Shown here: piece after piece, positions 8,840-20,400 of the stretch
Position numbering within the stretch: position 1 is the stretch's first letter
How the letters are laid out: each line of letters starts with the position of its first letter
From: Blepharisma stoltei
Taxonomy: Eukaryota > Ciliophora > Heterotrichea > Heterotrichida > Blepharismidae
Reading direction: 5' to 3'
Assembly (NCBI GenBank): GCA_914767885.1
Contig: CAJZBQ010000034.1
Location: forward strand, 414,501 to 478,500
Length of the DNA: 64,000 nt
Notes under the pieces: model-generated
Seen by the model: only the letters and a program-made list of their open reading frames with translations
Told to the model about the DNA's origin: nothing
Database searches by the model: none
Translations under genes and position numbers: made by a program

Positions 8840-11410
8840 ATGAGTTCAAAATTCGCGCTCATCAGCAAAAATATAATTTCTTCCGAGTATCCTTTACATA
8901 GCTTTCAACTCCCTATCCATGGTGCTATAATAATTGAAGATGGACTTATCTTAGACATAATGCCCTATAGCAAAAGCATAGAAAATTATTTACAGCAGAC
9001 TTGCATAGTTGAAGACCTAGGCGAGCTTTTCATATCGCCAGGCATCATAGATTTAAACGTCTCATTTGGCTATGATGGGCAATTAATTACAACAAAATCC
9101 GCTTTATCAGGCGGGGTCACTTGTATAGCATCTTGCGAAAAAATAATAGAGGATATCTATACAGATATCGCTCCTCTAGTCTATCTTTCTGATGAAAATT
9201 TGCAAGATCTCCCAAATTTAATTTCCAGCGGAATTTTTGGCTTCAAAGCTGTAATGGTCCCCCAAAACTACAATTTTCCTATAATAAATTCCCATATAGA
9301 AGAAGCTTTAAAGATCATAGGGAATTCTCTTCCTATTTTCGTCCATCCTGAGTTTTTTACTGTAAAATCTCTTATGGAGATCGCCCCACACCGATGCATT
9401 ATTCCTGAAGAATTCCCATCAACCCCTTCAGACTGTAAAATAGGCGAACATCCTGATACAGAAGAAAGATTTTCGTCTGAGGACGAAATTTTGCCTTTTT
9501 CTTATTCTCCAAATAGCACTCCGACCACTAAAGATATTGGAGGGATAAGGAGGACTTCTTTTAAGATCCCAACGATTATTCATCCATTTGAAATGAGTCC
9601 ACCTAAAAGCCCAGATAAGAAAAGAGGCAGTTTGCCTTGTGTTTTAAGTGTAATTGAAGAGAAAAATAAAAATGAGGAGCAAGAAGAGCATAAAAAGTCC
9701 CCAAAAATATCAGAAAGACACTCGATTTTGTGTACAGTAGAGGGTTATTCAAAACCAATGCCAATACAGGATTTAAAGTGCATTAAAAAAGAAGCTAATT
9801 TTGATTATAATTTGCAGCATGTAGAAAGCTTTCCTGTGGAATGAGAAATTGAAGCTGTAAATAGAATACTGAACCATGCAACTATGGAGGCAAAAATCCA
9901 CTTTTTAAATGTCAGCTCAAGCACTGCTATTGAGCTTATTAAAAGCAATAAAACATCTTATAGTCACTTAACTTGTGAAACTTCTACACCCTATTTGTAT
10001 TTTGATACATCCAGCATCAAGCAGAGGGATGGTAGATATAAGGTAAATCCTCCTATTCGGGACGCCAAAAACAACAGTTTGTTATGAAATTTATTAATGA
10101 GCCAGACTATTGACTCTCTATCAAGCTACCACCAGCAATTTCCTCCATTACAAAAATTAGGGGAATTTAATGAAGCATCTAATGGAATTTCTTCAATTGG
10201 GTACTTATTACCGGCAGTTTGGACCAAGCTAAAAAGAATTGTCCCAGCAGAATTTGAAAAGGAAGCCCTTGTAAAGCTATCTAATTGGCTTTCTAGCCTC
10301 CCATATTTAAATTGGAGCAAAATATCGCTAAAATTTTCATTTTTTTATACTTTCACTCCTTTTTAAACTGGAACAAAATTTGTTTTTCAATATGAAAATT
10401 TTATCGATGGAAAATTAGTTTTGGCCTAATTTAATAGAAAAAAATGAAGTAGAATTTATTTAAGACACTTAATTTTTTTTATAAAAATAAATTAAAATTC
10501 AAGAAAGATTTTTTAAAATAAAGATTAACACCACTTTAAATTGACAACAGGATTTTTTTGTTTTAATTTAAAGGTGGGGAGTAATAATCCTGCGAATATT
10601 TTGGGGATTAATAGAAAAGGGTGCATTAGGCGTGGAAAGCATGCAGATTTAGTTGTTTGGGATCCTTATGAGAAATTTACTGTAGAAAAGAGTGAAAATT
10701 CTTTGGATGTTTCACCATTTGTGGGGGAAGAACTTTATGGAGTTGTGCTCAGGACTTATGCGAGGGGAAAGTTAGCTTTCAGTAAGTGTACTAACTCCCT
10801 CCTTTAAATTGTAACCAAAAATCCTGTTCAAATTTAAAGGGGTATGATTTGAATTATATTTATTTTTGTTAGGAAATAATTAAAAAAATTAATCGATTTA
10901 ATATGAAAATGTTTTAAAGAGCCAAAATTAATTTTATAAAAATTAATAATTTCATATTTCATTTTTTGTAATACAATACTTTGAATTTTATCAGTGTATA
11001 ATTTATTTAAATAACATTCTACTTGCATTTTATCTATTAAATTGGGTTAAAACTAATTTTATAAAAATTATTTTTTTTAATCATTAATGTTTTTTATAAA
11101 AATATAAATTGAGCACAATGCTTTTAATTTTTAATAATTTTATGAAGAATTAAATAAAAATTAATCGATTCAGTATGAAAAATGTTTAAATAGCATTCTA
11201 AAAAAATTTTTATTTTCAGCTTTAATATTTTTTAAAATAAATTAAGTCAAAAACTAATTTTATAAAACATAGCATTCCTATTGAAAACAAATTTGTTCCA
11301 ATTTAAGATGATTAAAGTACCCAAAATACAAATTTTGCCGAAGTATTTCCAATTTAAAGGATGGGAGTAAGCTATCATTTCCAATTGGAAAAGTGTTGAA
11401 AAAAGATTAA
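8840..11410 (+). CDS. Cyclic-amidohydrolase-like protein, probably catalytically dead (paralogue 1)
   Basis: About 563 residues after a 15-nt intron (8887-8901) and IESs 10296-10583 and 10794-11369. Fold signatures of the dihydroorotase/allantoinase/hydantoinase group are clear: FISPGIIDLN, SGGVTCI, GFKAVM (the carboxylated-Lys position), IFVHPE, HFLNVSSS, KVNPPIRD, NPANILGINRKG and HADLVVWDP. The usual HxH metal ligands after PGxID are NVS here, and the late SDH(A/S)P Asp motif reads SSYHQ, so metal-dependent hydrolysis is unlikely. A Ser/Pro-rich insert of about 110 residues (TTKDIGGIRRTSFKIP, SPDKKRGSLP, RHSILC) sits mid-barrel and looks phosphorylatable, recalling CRMP-type pseudoenzymes. 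Tandem with a paralogue downstream. Confidence 0.82.
10296..10583 (+). mobile_element. 288-bp IES of the TTTAAATTG MITE family
   Basis: TA at 10294-10295 and 10582-10583; deletion gives CTT TCT AAT AAT CCT GCG AAT, i.e. LSNNPANILG, the conserved NPA motif. Ends are CCTCCCATATTTAAATTGGAGCAAAA and the inverted GGTGGGGAG side with TTTAAATTA. A second end-like block (ACTCCTTTTTAAACTGGAACAAAA) at about 10356 suggests a nested copy. Confidence 0.8.
10794..11369 (+). mobile_element. 576-bp IES of the TTTAAATTG MITE family, composite
   Basis: TA at 10792-10793 and 11368-11369; deletion gives AAG TGT ACT AAG CTA, so the C terminus aligns with the paralogue (both end ..GKVL/GEVL KK/RR xD). Starts ACTCCCTCCTTTAAATTG and ends CCAATTTAAAGGATGGGAG. 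Further TTTAAAGGGG and TTGTTCCAATTTAA blocks inside point to more than one element. Confidence 0.78.
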
Positions 11411-11772
11411 ATTTAAAATTTTAATGTAAAAATGAATTTTTACATAATAAGCTAATATTTTTACCTAAAATGAAGTACTAACTGATTACTCAGCTGCATA
11501 ATATTCATATTTTGGTTGTTTAGCTATCTCTTATATATCCTAGACTGACAAATCTTAGGCTCATTCTTACAATATTTCTATTTCATAATCTTTTTCCTAC
11601 AAATTATACACTTTTCTTAATCCTACATACAATTCCACCAAATTCAGCCTAAAATTTGCTTATATCATTCAAAATCCCCAGCCTTATTTTCTATTTCCTA
11701 ATCCCTATTAAGATACTCTGGATATGTATCCTTTCAGTCCGAATTTTGGATCGGGCAATAATAATAAAATCG
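11411..11772. other. Spacer upstream of paralogue 2
   Basis: About 360 bp, AT-rich with several TTAGGCT/CCTA-like scraps; no gene or repeat recognised. Presumably carries the promoter of the second amidohydrolase-like gene. Confidence 0.35.
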
Positions 11773-14434
11773 ATGAGTTCCAGGCTCGCACTTATAAGCA
11801 AAAATATCATATGTGAAGGGTAAATCCTATTTAGCTCCCGTCAGCCCTATCATGGATTTATCTTGGTCGAAGACGGTACAATTTCCCAAATCCTCCCTTA
11901 TAATAAAGATACTTATGATACTCTTATGGAAGAGTACCTCGTAGAGGATCTAGGCGATCTTTTCATATCTCCCGGGCTGATAGATTTAAATGCATCTTTT
12001 GGCTGTGAAGGGGTCTCAGTCACAACCAAGGCTGGGCTTAGTGGAGGAGTTACATGCATTTCAACGACTGACAAACTTGACGGTGAAATTTACACTGATA
12101 TAGCACCTTTGGTACAAATTTCAGACGATAAGATCGAAGAAATTCCTAGCCTTATTAATGGTAATGCTTTTGGGTTGAAAGCATTTTTAGTCCCACAAGG
12201 CCCAGAAACGCAAATTTTGACAAAAATTGAAGAAGTCTTGAGGGCGGCTGGGGAAAATTTCCCGATCTTTATACACCCGGAGTTTACAAGTCATAAGGAG
12301 CTGCTGGAGAATACACCGTTTAGAATGGTGGAACCTGAAGAAAGAGGTAGAATGCCATCAGAATTTAAGATTGAGGAGTTTCCGGAAAGTGAGGAATCAA
12401 GCTCTAGCAGTGATGAAAAAAAATCCTAACTCCCCCCCCTCCGTGAGCGAACAAAACCATTAGAAAAATCGCCATTTTTTGACCAAAAACCCACCCTCCG
12501 TGAGTGAACAAAAATTTTTTTAATAGAAAAAATTTTAATGGAAAAAAATTTTGATATATAAGTGATAATTAGTATAATGAAATCTAGAGCTAATTCTGTT
12601 TAATTTTAAACAAATTGCGTTTTAAAACATAAATTTTGCAAATTAAATTAATATTTGCTTCCCAATTTTTGCAAATTAGGATTTTTTTAAATTTCGAAAA
12701 AAAAATATTTTTTATAAAATTTATATATAAATTTTTTTTTAAAAAAAAAAAATTAACCCCCCTCCGTGAGCGAACAAAATTTTTTTGTTCGCTCACGGAG
12801 GGGGGGGGGGAGTAAAGTTTATTTAAATGATTAAAAAAGCATTTTTATAGAAGCTTTTTCGATGAAATTTGAGCCAAAGCATAAGTTTGCAAAAGGCAGA
12901 GTCATTAAAATAAGTTTTTTAAATTGTGATAAGACAAAAATAAATCCATAAATCTATAATGAATCAATTTTGTCTTATAAGAGAAGAAAATATCAATGCA
13001 GTATATCAAATAAAGCAGGTGATTTAGCGCCGCATAAAAATACTCAATAGTTTAATTTAGATTAGATGAAGAAATTCAGCCTTTTGATTATACCCCTGAT
13101 GAAAGCCCTACAACCAAAGATGCAGGCGGAATCCGCAGAACTTCATTTAAAATTCCTGTCGTAATTTCTCCATTTGAACTTTCTCCAAGAAAAAGCCCTG
13201 ACAAAAAGCGTGGATCTTTGCCTAACGTTTTAAGTATCATCCAAAATCGACATCCAGCTGAAGAAATAAAAATCACTCCAAATAAAACAAAAGAAAAAAG
13301 GCACTCAATTTTGTGTACTTTAGGGACAAAAAATAAGCCAATTCCTCCACAGGATTTGCCGTTTATGAAAAGAGGCAGCATTAGCTCAGAGTCTTATAAA
13401 TATCATATTATATAAAAATTACCTATAAACTTCCAATTTGTCTATTATTTTATTTTTTTTATAGAAAATGACTAATAAATCCCTAGTAAAAATCTTGAAA
13501 ATCCTAAAATTTTATATCAAAACCTTTCCAGAAAACTGGGAAACGGACGCTGTCGAAAAAGTCTTAAGCTTAAATATCAAGGCAAAAATTCATTTTTCTA
13601 ACGTCTGCTCTAACAAAGCTATAGAGCTTATTAGAACCTACAGAGACTCCTACCCACACCTTACTTGTGAGTCTTCTTTACCTTATTTATATTTTTCAAA
13701 TGAAGACGTAAAGCCAGGAGATACACGCTACAAGCTAAACCCACCAATAAGGGACAGCAAGAATTTCAAGCTTTTATGGGACTCTTTAAAACTCCGCTAT
13801 ATAGACTCTATATCAAGCTACCATCAGCCTGTGTCTCCTCCTCAAAAATTTTTAGGGGATTTTAGAAGAGCTGTTAATGGAGTATCAAGTATGGGCTATT
13901 TGCTACAAGGTATATGGACAAAACTCAAAGCTGATGTAAGGGAGGATAATGAAAAATCATTTTTAGTTTTAATGTCTCAGTGGGTTTCTCAGGTTCCTGC
14001 AGAAATTTTAGGATTGAAAAATAAAGGATCAATTTCTGCTGGAAATGGAGTACTTTTTTGATAGGAACATTTTGATAGATAAATTTTTCCCAAGAAATTT
14101 GATTGAATTTTTATCCTCTTAAGATATTTGATCGAAATTTAATCATTTTTTCAGAAAAATTTCGAAAAAAAATACCCGAGAAATCACACTGCCTAAACAT
14201 TCGGATAAATGGCATGCAGCCGCTGGAAAAGATGCTGATTTTGTTGTATGGGACCCTTATCAGAAATTTGAAGTAAAATCAACTGAAAATATCCCTTCAG
14301 AGATGTCACCACTGATAGGAGAAGAACTTTATGGAAAAGTGATGAGGACTTATATTAGAGGTAAATTAGCATTTAATGAAAATACAAGGATGGTTTGTGC
14401 AGTTGGAGAGGTGCTGAGGAGAAACGATAAATAG
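11773..14434 (+). CDS. Cyclic-amidohydrolase-like protein, probably catalytically dead (paralogue 2)
   Basis: About 566 residues after a 15-nt intron (11820-11834, same phase and position as in paralogue 1) and three IESs (12418-13070, 13408-13516, 14046-14229). Aligns end to end with paralogue 1: FISPGLIDLNASFG, SGGVTCIS, GLKAFLVP, IFIHPE, KAKIHFSNV, KLNPPIRD, GKDADFVVWDPYQKF. The HxH ligands are replaced by NAS and the catalytic-Asp motif by SSYHQP, while the Lys and the IHPE His remain. The same Ser-rich linker (SPTTKDAGGIRRTSFKIP, SPDKKRGSLP, RHSILCTLG) is kept, so the linker is probably functional. Ends TAG 14432-14434. A pseudoenzyme or scaffold role is inference. Confidence 0.82.
12418..13070 (+). 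other. 653-bp IES containing a full BogoMITE
   Basis: GATGAA at 12412-12417 and 13065-13070; TA at 12405-12406 and 13058-13059 gives the same deletion length. Either join is in frame and continues ...SSDEEIQPFDYTPDESPTTKD as in paralogue 1. The first 385 bp are a BogoMITE-like element; the rest is AT-rich with an inverted pair ATAAGACAAAA/TTTTGTCTTAT near 12933 and 12971. So the MITE is nested in, or has grown, a larger IES. Confidence 0.75.
12429..12814. mobile_element. BogoMITE-like element
   Basis: Bounded by TA at 12427-12428 and 12813-12814. Terminal inverted repeats ACTCCCCCCCCTCCGTGAGC and its complement are followed by GAACAAAA; a second CCACCCTCCGTGAGTGAACAAAA block lies about 60 bp inside the left end. 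The interior is AT-rich with GATATATAAGTGATAATTA and CTAGAGCTAATTCTG. No open frame. Matches copies at 36390, 52207 and 54115 almost base for base in the parts I compared. Confidence 0.88.
13408..13516 (+). other. 109-bp IES in amidohydrolase-like paralogue 2
   Basis: TA at 13406-13407 and 13515-13516. Deletion gives TAT CAT ATC AAA ACC, so YKYHIKTFPENWE aligns with LQHVESFPVEWE of paralogue 1. The retained segment would carry in-frame stops. Confidence 0.75.
14046..14229 (+). other. 184-bp IES without a TA pointer
   Basis: GCTGGAAA at 14038-14045 and 14222-14229. Deletion restores LKNKGSISAGKDADFVVWDP, the strongly conserved amidohydrolase KGxIxxGxDADLV block. TA dinucleotides 16 bp upstream of each repeat would give the same length but the weaker reading KNKWHAAGKDAD, so the 8-bp repeat is preferred. 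Confidence 0.68.
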
Positions 14435-14554
14435 TTAATTTGGATATAATAAATGCTTATAGCTTATAAGTATAAAGTAGATAATGAATATGGACTTAGA
14501 AATCTATTGTATTTGCAAAATCAGAAATTAATTTTTGTATAATTGGCGATTAAA

Positions 14555-15421
14555 ATGGAAATTGGCAATAAGTGCGAACTTTATGGACCTTGTGACCTTC
14601 CAGTAAAAATTAAGTGCTTTTGCACTAAACCAGAGCTATATATCTGTATTAAGCATATCGGATATCATATGATGGAGCCAGGATTGCACAACTTTGAAAA
14701 TCTTTATACTAGGATAAATATGCAAACTAAAATCGAAGTTTTCAAATACCTTTCTAAGCAAATAAAAGAGCTAGAAGATCTAAAATCTGATATAATTAGA
14801 AAAGTTTTTTTATCTATCAAAGAAATACATCTGCAATTAGAAAAATTTGTAAAAGATGTAGATTGCCATATAAAATGATCAAGAGATGTAATTCGAAAAG
14901 TTAGCTACTTAGAAGAATTGCCAAAAGCAGATTATACATTCGAGTATTTTAAGCTGACTCTTGATAAAGCATTAGAGTATCTGCAAGCAAATAATCCATT
15001 GAAAATTCTTTTGCCTGGGAAAATATTAAATCAGATATATAATCCTGTGTTTGAATATAACTGTGAGAAAATTGATTTAGTAAAAGAAGTGTATAAAGCT
15101 AAAGAGAGAGAGAGAAATCTTTATTACTTAAAGGCCTTTACTTTCCGAATCTTCCATTAAAATAAAAGTAAAGCTAGAGAAGAAGCAAAAAAAGAAAAGG
15201 AAGAATTACAAAAAATGAAAGATATAGCAAAAAAAGCAACGAAAAAAGTAAATGAGTTATATGAAGATTACGAATATTTGCAAAAAAATCTTAGGAATTC
15301 AGAAGAGCTTGTTAAAGATGTATATTTAATCATGAAAAAATGTCCCAAATGCTATCGAAGACTTAAAAAAGATGATTATATAACTCAATTAGAAAGCTAT
15401 TTAGAATCATCAGAATGCTAA
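14555..15421 (+). CDS. Cys/His finger coiled-coil protein
   Basis: About 278 residues if a 30-bp segment (15141-15170) is removed. N terminus has CELYGPC, KCFC and YICIKHIGYH, a Cys/His finger of B-box-like spacing that resembles the N-terminal finger of the five WD40 paralogues at 33.6-48.5 kb. The middle is helical, with strong coiled coil from about residue 185 (KAREEAKKEKEELQKMKDIAKK). The C-terminal end has CPKCYRRL and a last Cys. Start ATG 14555 is chosen because the upstream frame begins only at a non-ATG codon. One Trp after CHIK is TGA. Function unknown. Confidence 0.6.
15141..15170 (+). other. Possible 30-bp IES
   Basis: An in-frame TAA at 15158-15160 interrupts otherwise continuous coiled-coil coding. 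TA at 15139-15140 and 15169-15170 allows an in-frame deletion giving LKAFKAREEAKK. CTTTACTTT and AAAGTAAAG form a small inverted repeat across the ends. The segment is shorter than the others here, so the call is tentative. Confidence 0.45.
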
Positions 15422-15761
15422 TTAATATATTGCTTTTAGTCAAGAAATGAGTTTAGATTAAATATGTTCAATGGTAATTTATCATTGATTTAGAGATATA
15501 AGACAATATGCAATTTTAATTAATTATAAATTTATTGTTAAACAATTCTGAGAGAATTTCTGCCAAATTCGCTTATTCGTAAACCCTCTTTCCTCAAAAA
15601 TTTTTGCATACAATTTTAATGCAATAAATTCCTTATTGTTCAACTATCATTCTGAATCTCTGTACCCCTCTTTCATAAACGCATTACTGATGCAAAAATT
15701 CTAGCTAAATTATAAGCCATTAAAAATCCTTATCAGCATGCACTTTCCATAATTATTGCAA

Positions 15762-16343
15762 ATGCTGTCAAACTTTTCCCGTCGATTCTTAAGAGTCGGA
15801 CAAAAAGTCCCCAAATCCAAAGCTGTTCTTGTCGTCAAGAAAGACGGAAAATTCCAAATTGATAAAGACGCAGATGTAGCAAGATTGCTTGAAAGGAAAA
15901 AAGCTGTGATTATTGGATATCCAGGAGCTTTTACACCCGTGTGTACCTCAAGACATCTCCCAGGGTTCATAAACATGCTGACTGAATTCCATAATAAAGG
16001 CTGCGACGTTTATGCATTGTCAATTAATGATCCATTGGGATATAAAATTAATTGATAAAATAAGCATGTACTGCAAAAAATTAATTATAATAATTAACTA
16101 GATCCATGGGTCGTCAAAGCTTATGCTGAAAGCCTTGGAGGAGAGCTGAAATATATTGCAGATGCTGTAGGAGATTTAACACAGTTAATAGAAGGAGGGT
16201 TTGATTTTGGAGACGAACTTGGATATAGGACCAGAAGATTTTCTGTAGTCATTGAAAACGGGGAAATTAAAGAAATTAATGATGAGCAAGGAGGAGAGTT
16301 AACAGATAAAGCTACAGCAGAAAATACCATAAAACAAGTTTAA
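15762..16343 (+). CDS. PRDX5: Peroxiredoxin-5 type thioredoxin peroxidase, probably mitochondrial
   Basis: About 169 residues after removing IES 16036-16107. The N terminus MLSNFSRRFLRVGQKV is Arg/Ser/hydrophobic and free of acidic residues, as in a mitochondrial presequence. The core motif GYPGAFTPVCTSRHLPGF holds the peroxidatic Cys; INDPWVVKAYAESLG and the GGFDFGDELGYRTRRFSVVIENG block are typical of the Prx5/AhpE-like group. It reduces peroxides with thiol electron donors. ATG 15762 is preferred over an upstream in-frame non-ATG codon. Stop TAA 16341-16343. Confidence 0.9.
16036..16107 (+). other. 72-bp IES with GATCCAT repeat, no TA pointer
   Basis: GATCCAT at 16029-16035 and 16101-16107. 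Deletion gives AAT GAT CCA TGG GTC, i.e. SINDPWVVKAYAE, the conserved Prx5 segment. No pair of TA dinucleotides gives an equivalent in-frame product. Confidence 0.8.
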
Positions 16344-17467
16344 ACTAAGATGATTTCGATTTTAAAGAATTTCATTTAATTATAAGTTTCTGGATTTTTC
16401 TTTGTTATAAGCAAAAATTAATGATTTTTTTGAAATTTTAAAGATGCATTTATCAATCTAGTAAAAAATCAAAAAATATTTAACTTTTAATATGCCGCAT
16501 TGAATTGTCTTTAAATAATTTTATAGAATAAAAATATAAATTCATTGGACTTGTCAAAATACTTAAAAATTTTTTCATCACTTTTGGCAAAGAACTCCAA
16601 TTTTATATACTTAAAAACTTCAGGGAAATATGGTGAAACTCAATCCCTGGTACAATTATATGGGGATTCCTTCACTTTTGAGCAAATCCCGACGCGCAGC
16701 TGCATATTCATTTCAGAGAAAAAGGTTATGATCAATTCTATCTACGCATATCTATATAACCTAGAGTGCTTAACGTCCGATGCAGGAGCCACCTTAAAAA
16801 TCGCTCTCTTTTCCCCCCTGCCACCAAATTGGGACCAACTTTGTATAGATTAGATGAGAACGCCAGTCTTGAAGTCTGGCTTAAAGCTTAGTTAGTTCCT
16901 TCATGCAACCTAAAGGTCCCAACTTTTGCCTCCTAGGGTTCATGGTACTTTTTTGGTTATAGACTCAATAAGTGAAGAGTCCAGCGAATCACCCATGGGC
17001 TTTGCTTCACTACCTAAGCCGGCTAAATTCACTAGGTGAATCGAGCCTTAATTAATTATCCAAGAGAAGAATTTTTGTTTGGAGACCAGAAAATTCGAAC
17101 AATGTATATTTTTATTATATATCTATACATATCATTTTAATTCTTTTTTATACTAATTTTAGGATTTTAATTTCTGTTCTATGCATTTTAATTTTAAACT
17201 TATTATCTCGTATTTTCCGAATAATTGCTTTAGAAAGTTGCTTCGTATTTTTGTTTACAATTTTTAAAACTTAATTGGAAATTAAGTCTAAATTTAAAAA
17301 TTTTTAATAATCATTTTTAAAATTTTTCAAACAAAGAAGATATATAAATTTTAAATATTATTTATTCTGCTTCTTTTTAGCGTTATTGCCTATTTTAGAA
17401 AATACTTTATAAATAGCAAAGTTAATTAGGCCAAATTATACATTTTTTTAAGTTTATATTACTGATT
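16344..17467. other. Spacer with an unassigned GC-richer block
   Basis: Between the Prx5 stop and the stop of the minus-strand FN3/PA14 gene. AT-rich except about 16610-17060, which is GC-richer. 16545-16853 is open on the plus strand for about 100 codons (ending LPPNWDQLCID) but lacks an ATG at its head and matches nothing I know. The style fits a germline-limited insertion; I could not find terminal repeats. Confidence 0.35.
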
Positions 17468-20400
17468 TTATGACCCCTGAATAATAGCAGCTCCTGACCC
17501 TACAGGAATATCTTCATAATAATGATACAACACTGATGAAGGCACTGTAGTTTTAGTAATCGATGAAGATTCCCACTGAAAATGAATATAAGAGTCTCCC
17601 TCCACATTATAATACTTTATTTGAATTTCCACCACTTGGTTTGCTTTTAAGCTGGCCGAATATGAACTTTGTTGGTTTGTATCAATAACAACTTCATTAT
17701 TAAATGAAAGCGATGCCCAATCACTAGCATTTAAATAAAAAGTATAATAAGTGTCGCTGCTAGAAACCAAAGCTCCATCCCATATCACACTTATATCGCT
17801 ACTTGACCCTCAATCAAAATCAATATTTCCATCAATAACATTTTCTGAAATAGGTTCTTCAAAATCAGAATTATACTTTATAAGGAGAATTTTTAGATTA
17901 AATCTTCTAATTCTTACCTATTTTTAATAAAAAAACTATTGTTTATTCCCTGTCTCTATATTTATAGTATTTTTGATAGTATACTATAATAAAGCCCATT
18001 TAACCCTTGCACAAGTGTATATGCATATAATTGCAAATTTGTCTTAAAATCACATAAATAGCTTGCACTCGTTGAGGATGATCCACAGAAGCTATTTAAA
18101 TCTAATTTAGACGTATCATAAACAGCACTAGCGCTATATTGCCCTGATGATGAATCTATAGCAGTAACAGTAAATTCCAAAGGGCTAAAATTAGGGTTGT
18201 CTTCTTTATCTAAATATACATCTCATATTGGTGAACTTGTATAAGCATTATTATAAAGGTCTTTTAAATATAAATCTACAAGAATTGTGCTGCCAGAAGT
18301 AGCTGTTGATGGAGCTGCTAATTGAGATAGGCTCATTGATAGTAAAGCTGGAGTAATAGTTATTTGAAAGGTTTTTCCTGTATCTTCACTGTCAATTGTT
18401 GCAGAAACTGTATAGGTTCCTGTAAGATAAATAATATAATTTGCTATATAATATTCATTATGATAATTCTTTATAGATATTTGGCTTGAAGAGACAGTGC
18501 TAGTTCCAGACATAGAAATAGAGACCACATCATTAGAAGAAACTTCGAAGTTTCCATATGTGTCATAGGTAAGTATATAAATTGAGCCTTGACCTCCTGC
18601 AGTGCAGCTGCTTAAACCAATAATTTGAGTTTTAGTAGGATCAGTGATCCCAGCTATTACTTTTATTGAAATACTCGTCACCAAACTTTCAACAGAATTT
18701 ACCTGCAAATAAATAGTCATATTATAAATTCCTGCAATTTGAGGTAAAAATGATAAGGTATAATATCCTGCTGACTGATTTTGTATAGTAACAGTCACTG
18801 TTGTTGAGTCCATAACTAAACTTGCACTGAAAACATCAGTTGTGGTTACTTGAATATTCCCATATTTATCTCTTGCTTCAATTGTAATCATTTTTTCTAT
18901 CCCTGCTTCAGCTTGATTTATAGGCAAACTATCCCCAGAATACTGATAAATTTTGCAGCTGGATGGATCTGTGCTTGCTGGTACCAACTGGAACCCATAA
19001 TTCGTCAATAATTTATAGTCAGCTTGGTAGCATTGAGAATTAATCCCATCAAAATTATAATACAAATTTTCAGCCAAAAAATCCAAAGTATCTTGCTTAG
19101 CTTGATATCATAGCAATACCAAGCTATATGCCCCACTTTGTGTTAAAAATGATAAATCAAGGTAAAATTTATTATCATTTATAGTCGCAATTTTGTCAAT
19201 ATTTTGTACCCCAGTGATTCTTCCATAGAAATACTGAGAAGATGTGTCGATTGAGCTTATATTTGATATAAGATTTCCATATAAATCATAAGAAGAGATA
19301 TAAAGGGTAAAGCTTGCCACTGTAGACGTTGAGGAATAAGAGCTGATTGTGGCTGCTGATGCGCAGACTTGGCTGTGAATTGTGGTAAATTTTACGCTGG
19401 AGCCAGAAATTTCAGCACTATTTAAATAGACTTTTACTGTATAAGTATCAACGGTTTTTGGGGTAAAAATCAATGAATATATCCCATTACCGTTATTTAC
19501 TAAGGTAGGACTGATGGCAGCTCCAGTTAAGCCTGTAATTGTAGCTGTAAAGGTATCTGAGGAGTCTATTCTTATATTAGAATATTGGTCTTTTGAAGTA
19601 ATAGTACCTGTTGTTTGGTTTCCAGCAAAAATCTGGGTAGGAATCCCTGATAGTGTTGTGGTGGATGAGCTTGAGGTTAATGCAGGCAAAATGGTAAAAG
19701 TGCTTGAAGAAGGTAACGAGGAACCGTTTATTGTTCCAGATATTGAGTAGGTTAGGCTATTAAAATCAGGCATTAGCCATATTTGTGAATTAGTCACCAA
19801 AGATCTCCCGTTCAGGAGGTTCAACTACTTTTCGACTCCAACCCAGAGGGTCTTTCCCTGAAGGTGGATGCCACTCTCGGTACCTTCTGTCTCCACCTTG
19901 CGGTTGCAGTCTTGATGCTTATGGACTTCTATAGCCCACCTACACAGTTGGAGCAGCTTGATTCCAAGGATCAACTCCTTGAAGTCTATCGGTTGTAAAT
20001 GTGCCTTCCTTCGAAAGCTACAGGAAAAAGACTGCTCAATGTGGCCTGGGCCGAAACCCTCTGCTCATCTGTTGAGGAATGCCAATGGGTCCTCGGATCC
20101 ACAGGGCATTGTTGGGCACCTCCATTCCAACCACATTAAAGCAGCAAAAATCTTCTCGCCAAGATATTGAGTAAACCCCACTTTTTGTTATTGTAAAACT
20201 AATTGTAAAAACACCTGGAGAATAGTTTATAAAAGTGGCAGTGACTGTAGAAGCTCCTATAGCTTGAATTTGATATGAAGAAACTGAAGTAATTAAAAGA
20301 TTGTTATAATACACATCCCGAGCCTGAAAATAAACTGAAAACACCGTTCCTGCATATCCTTGATATGAAGAAAATTGAATCGCAGAGTGTTCTACATTAA

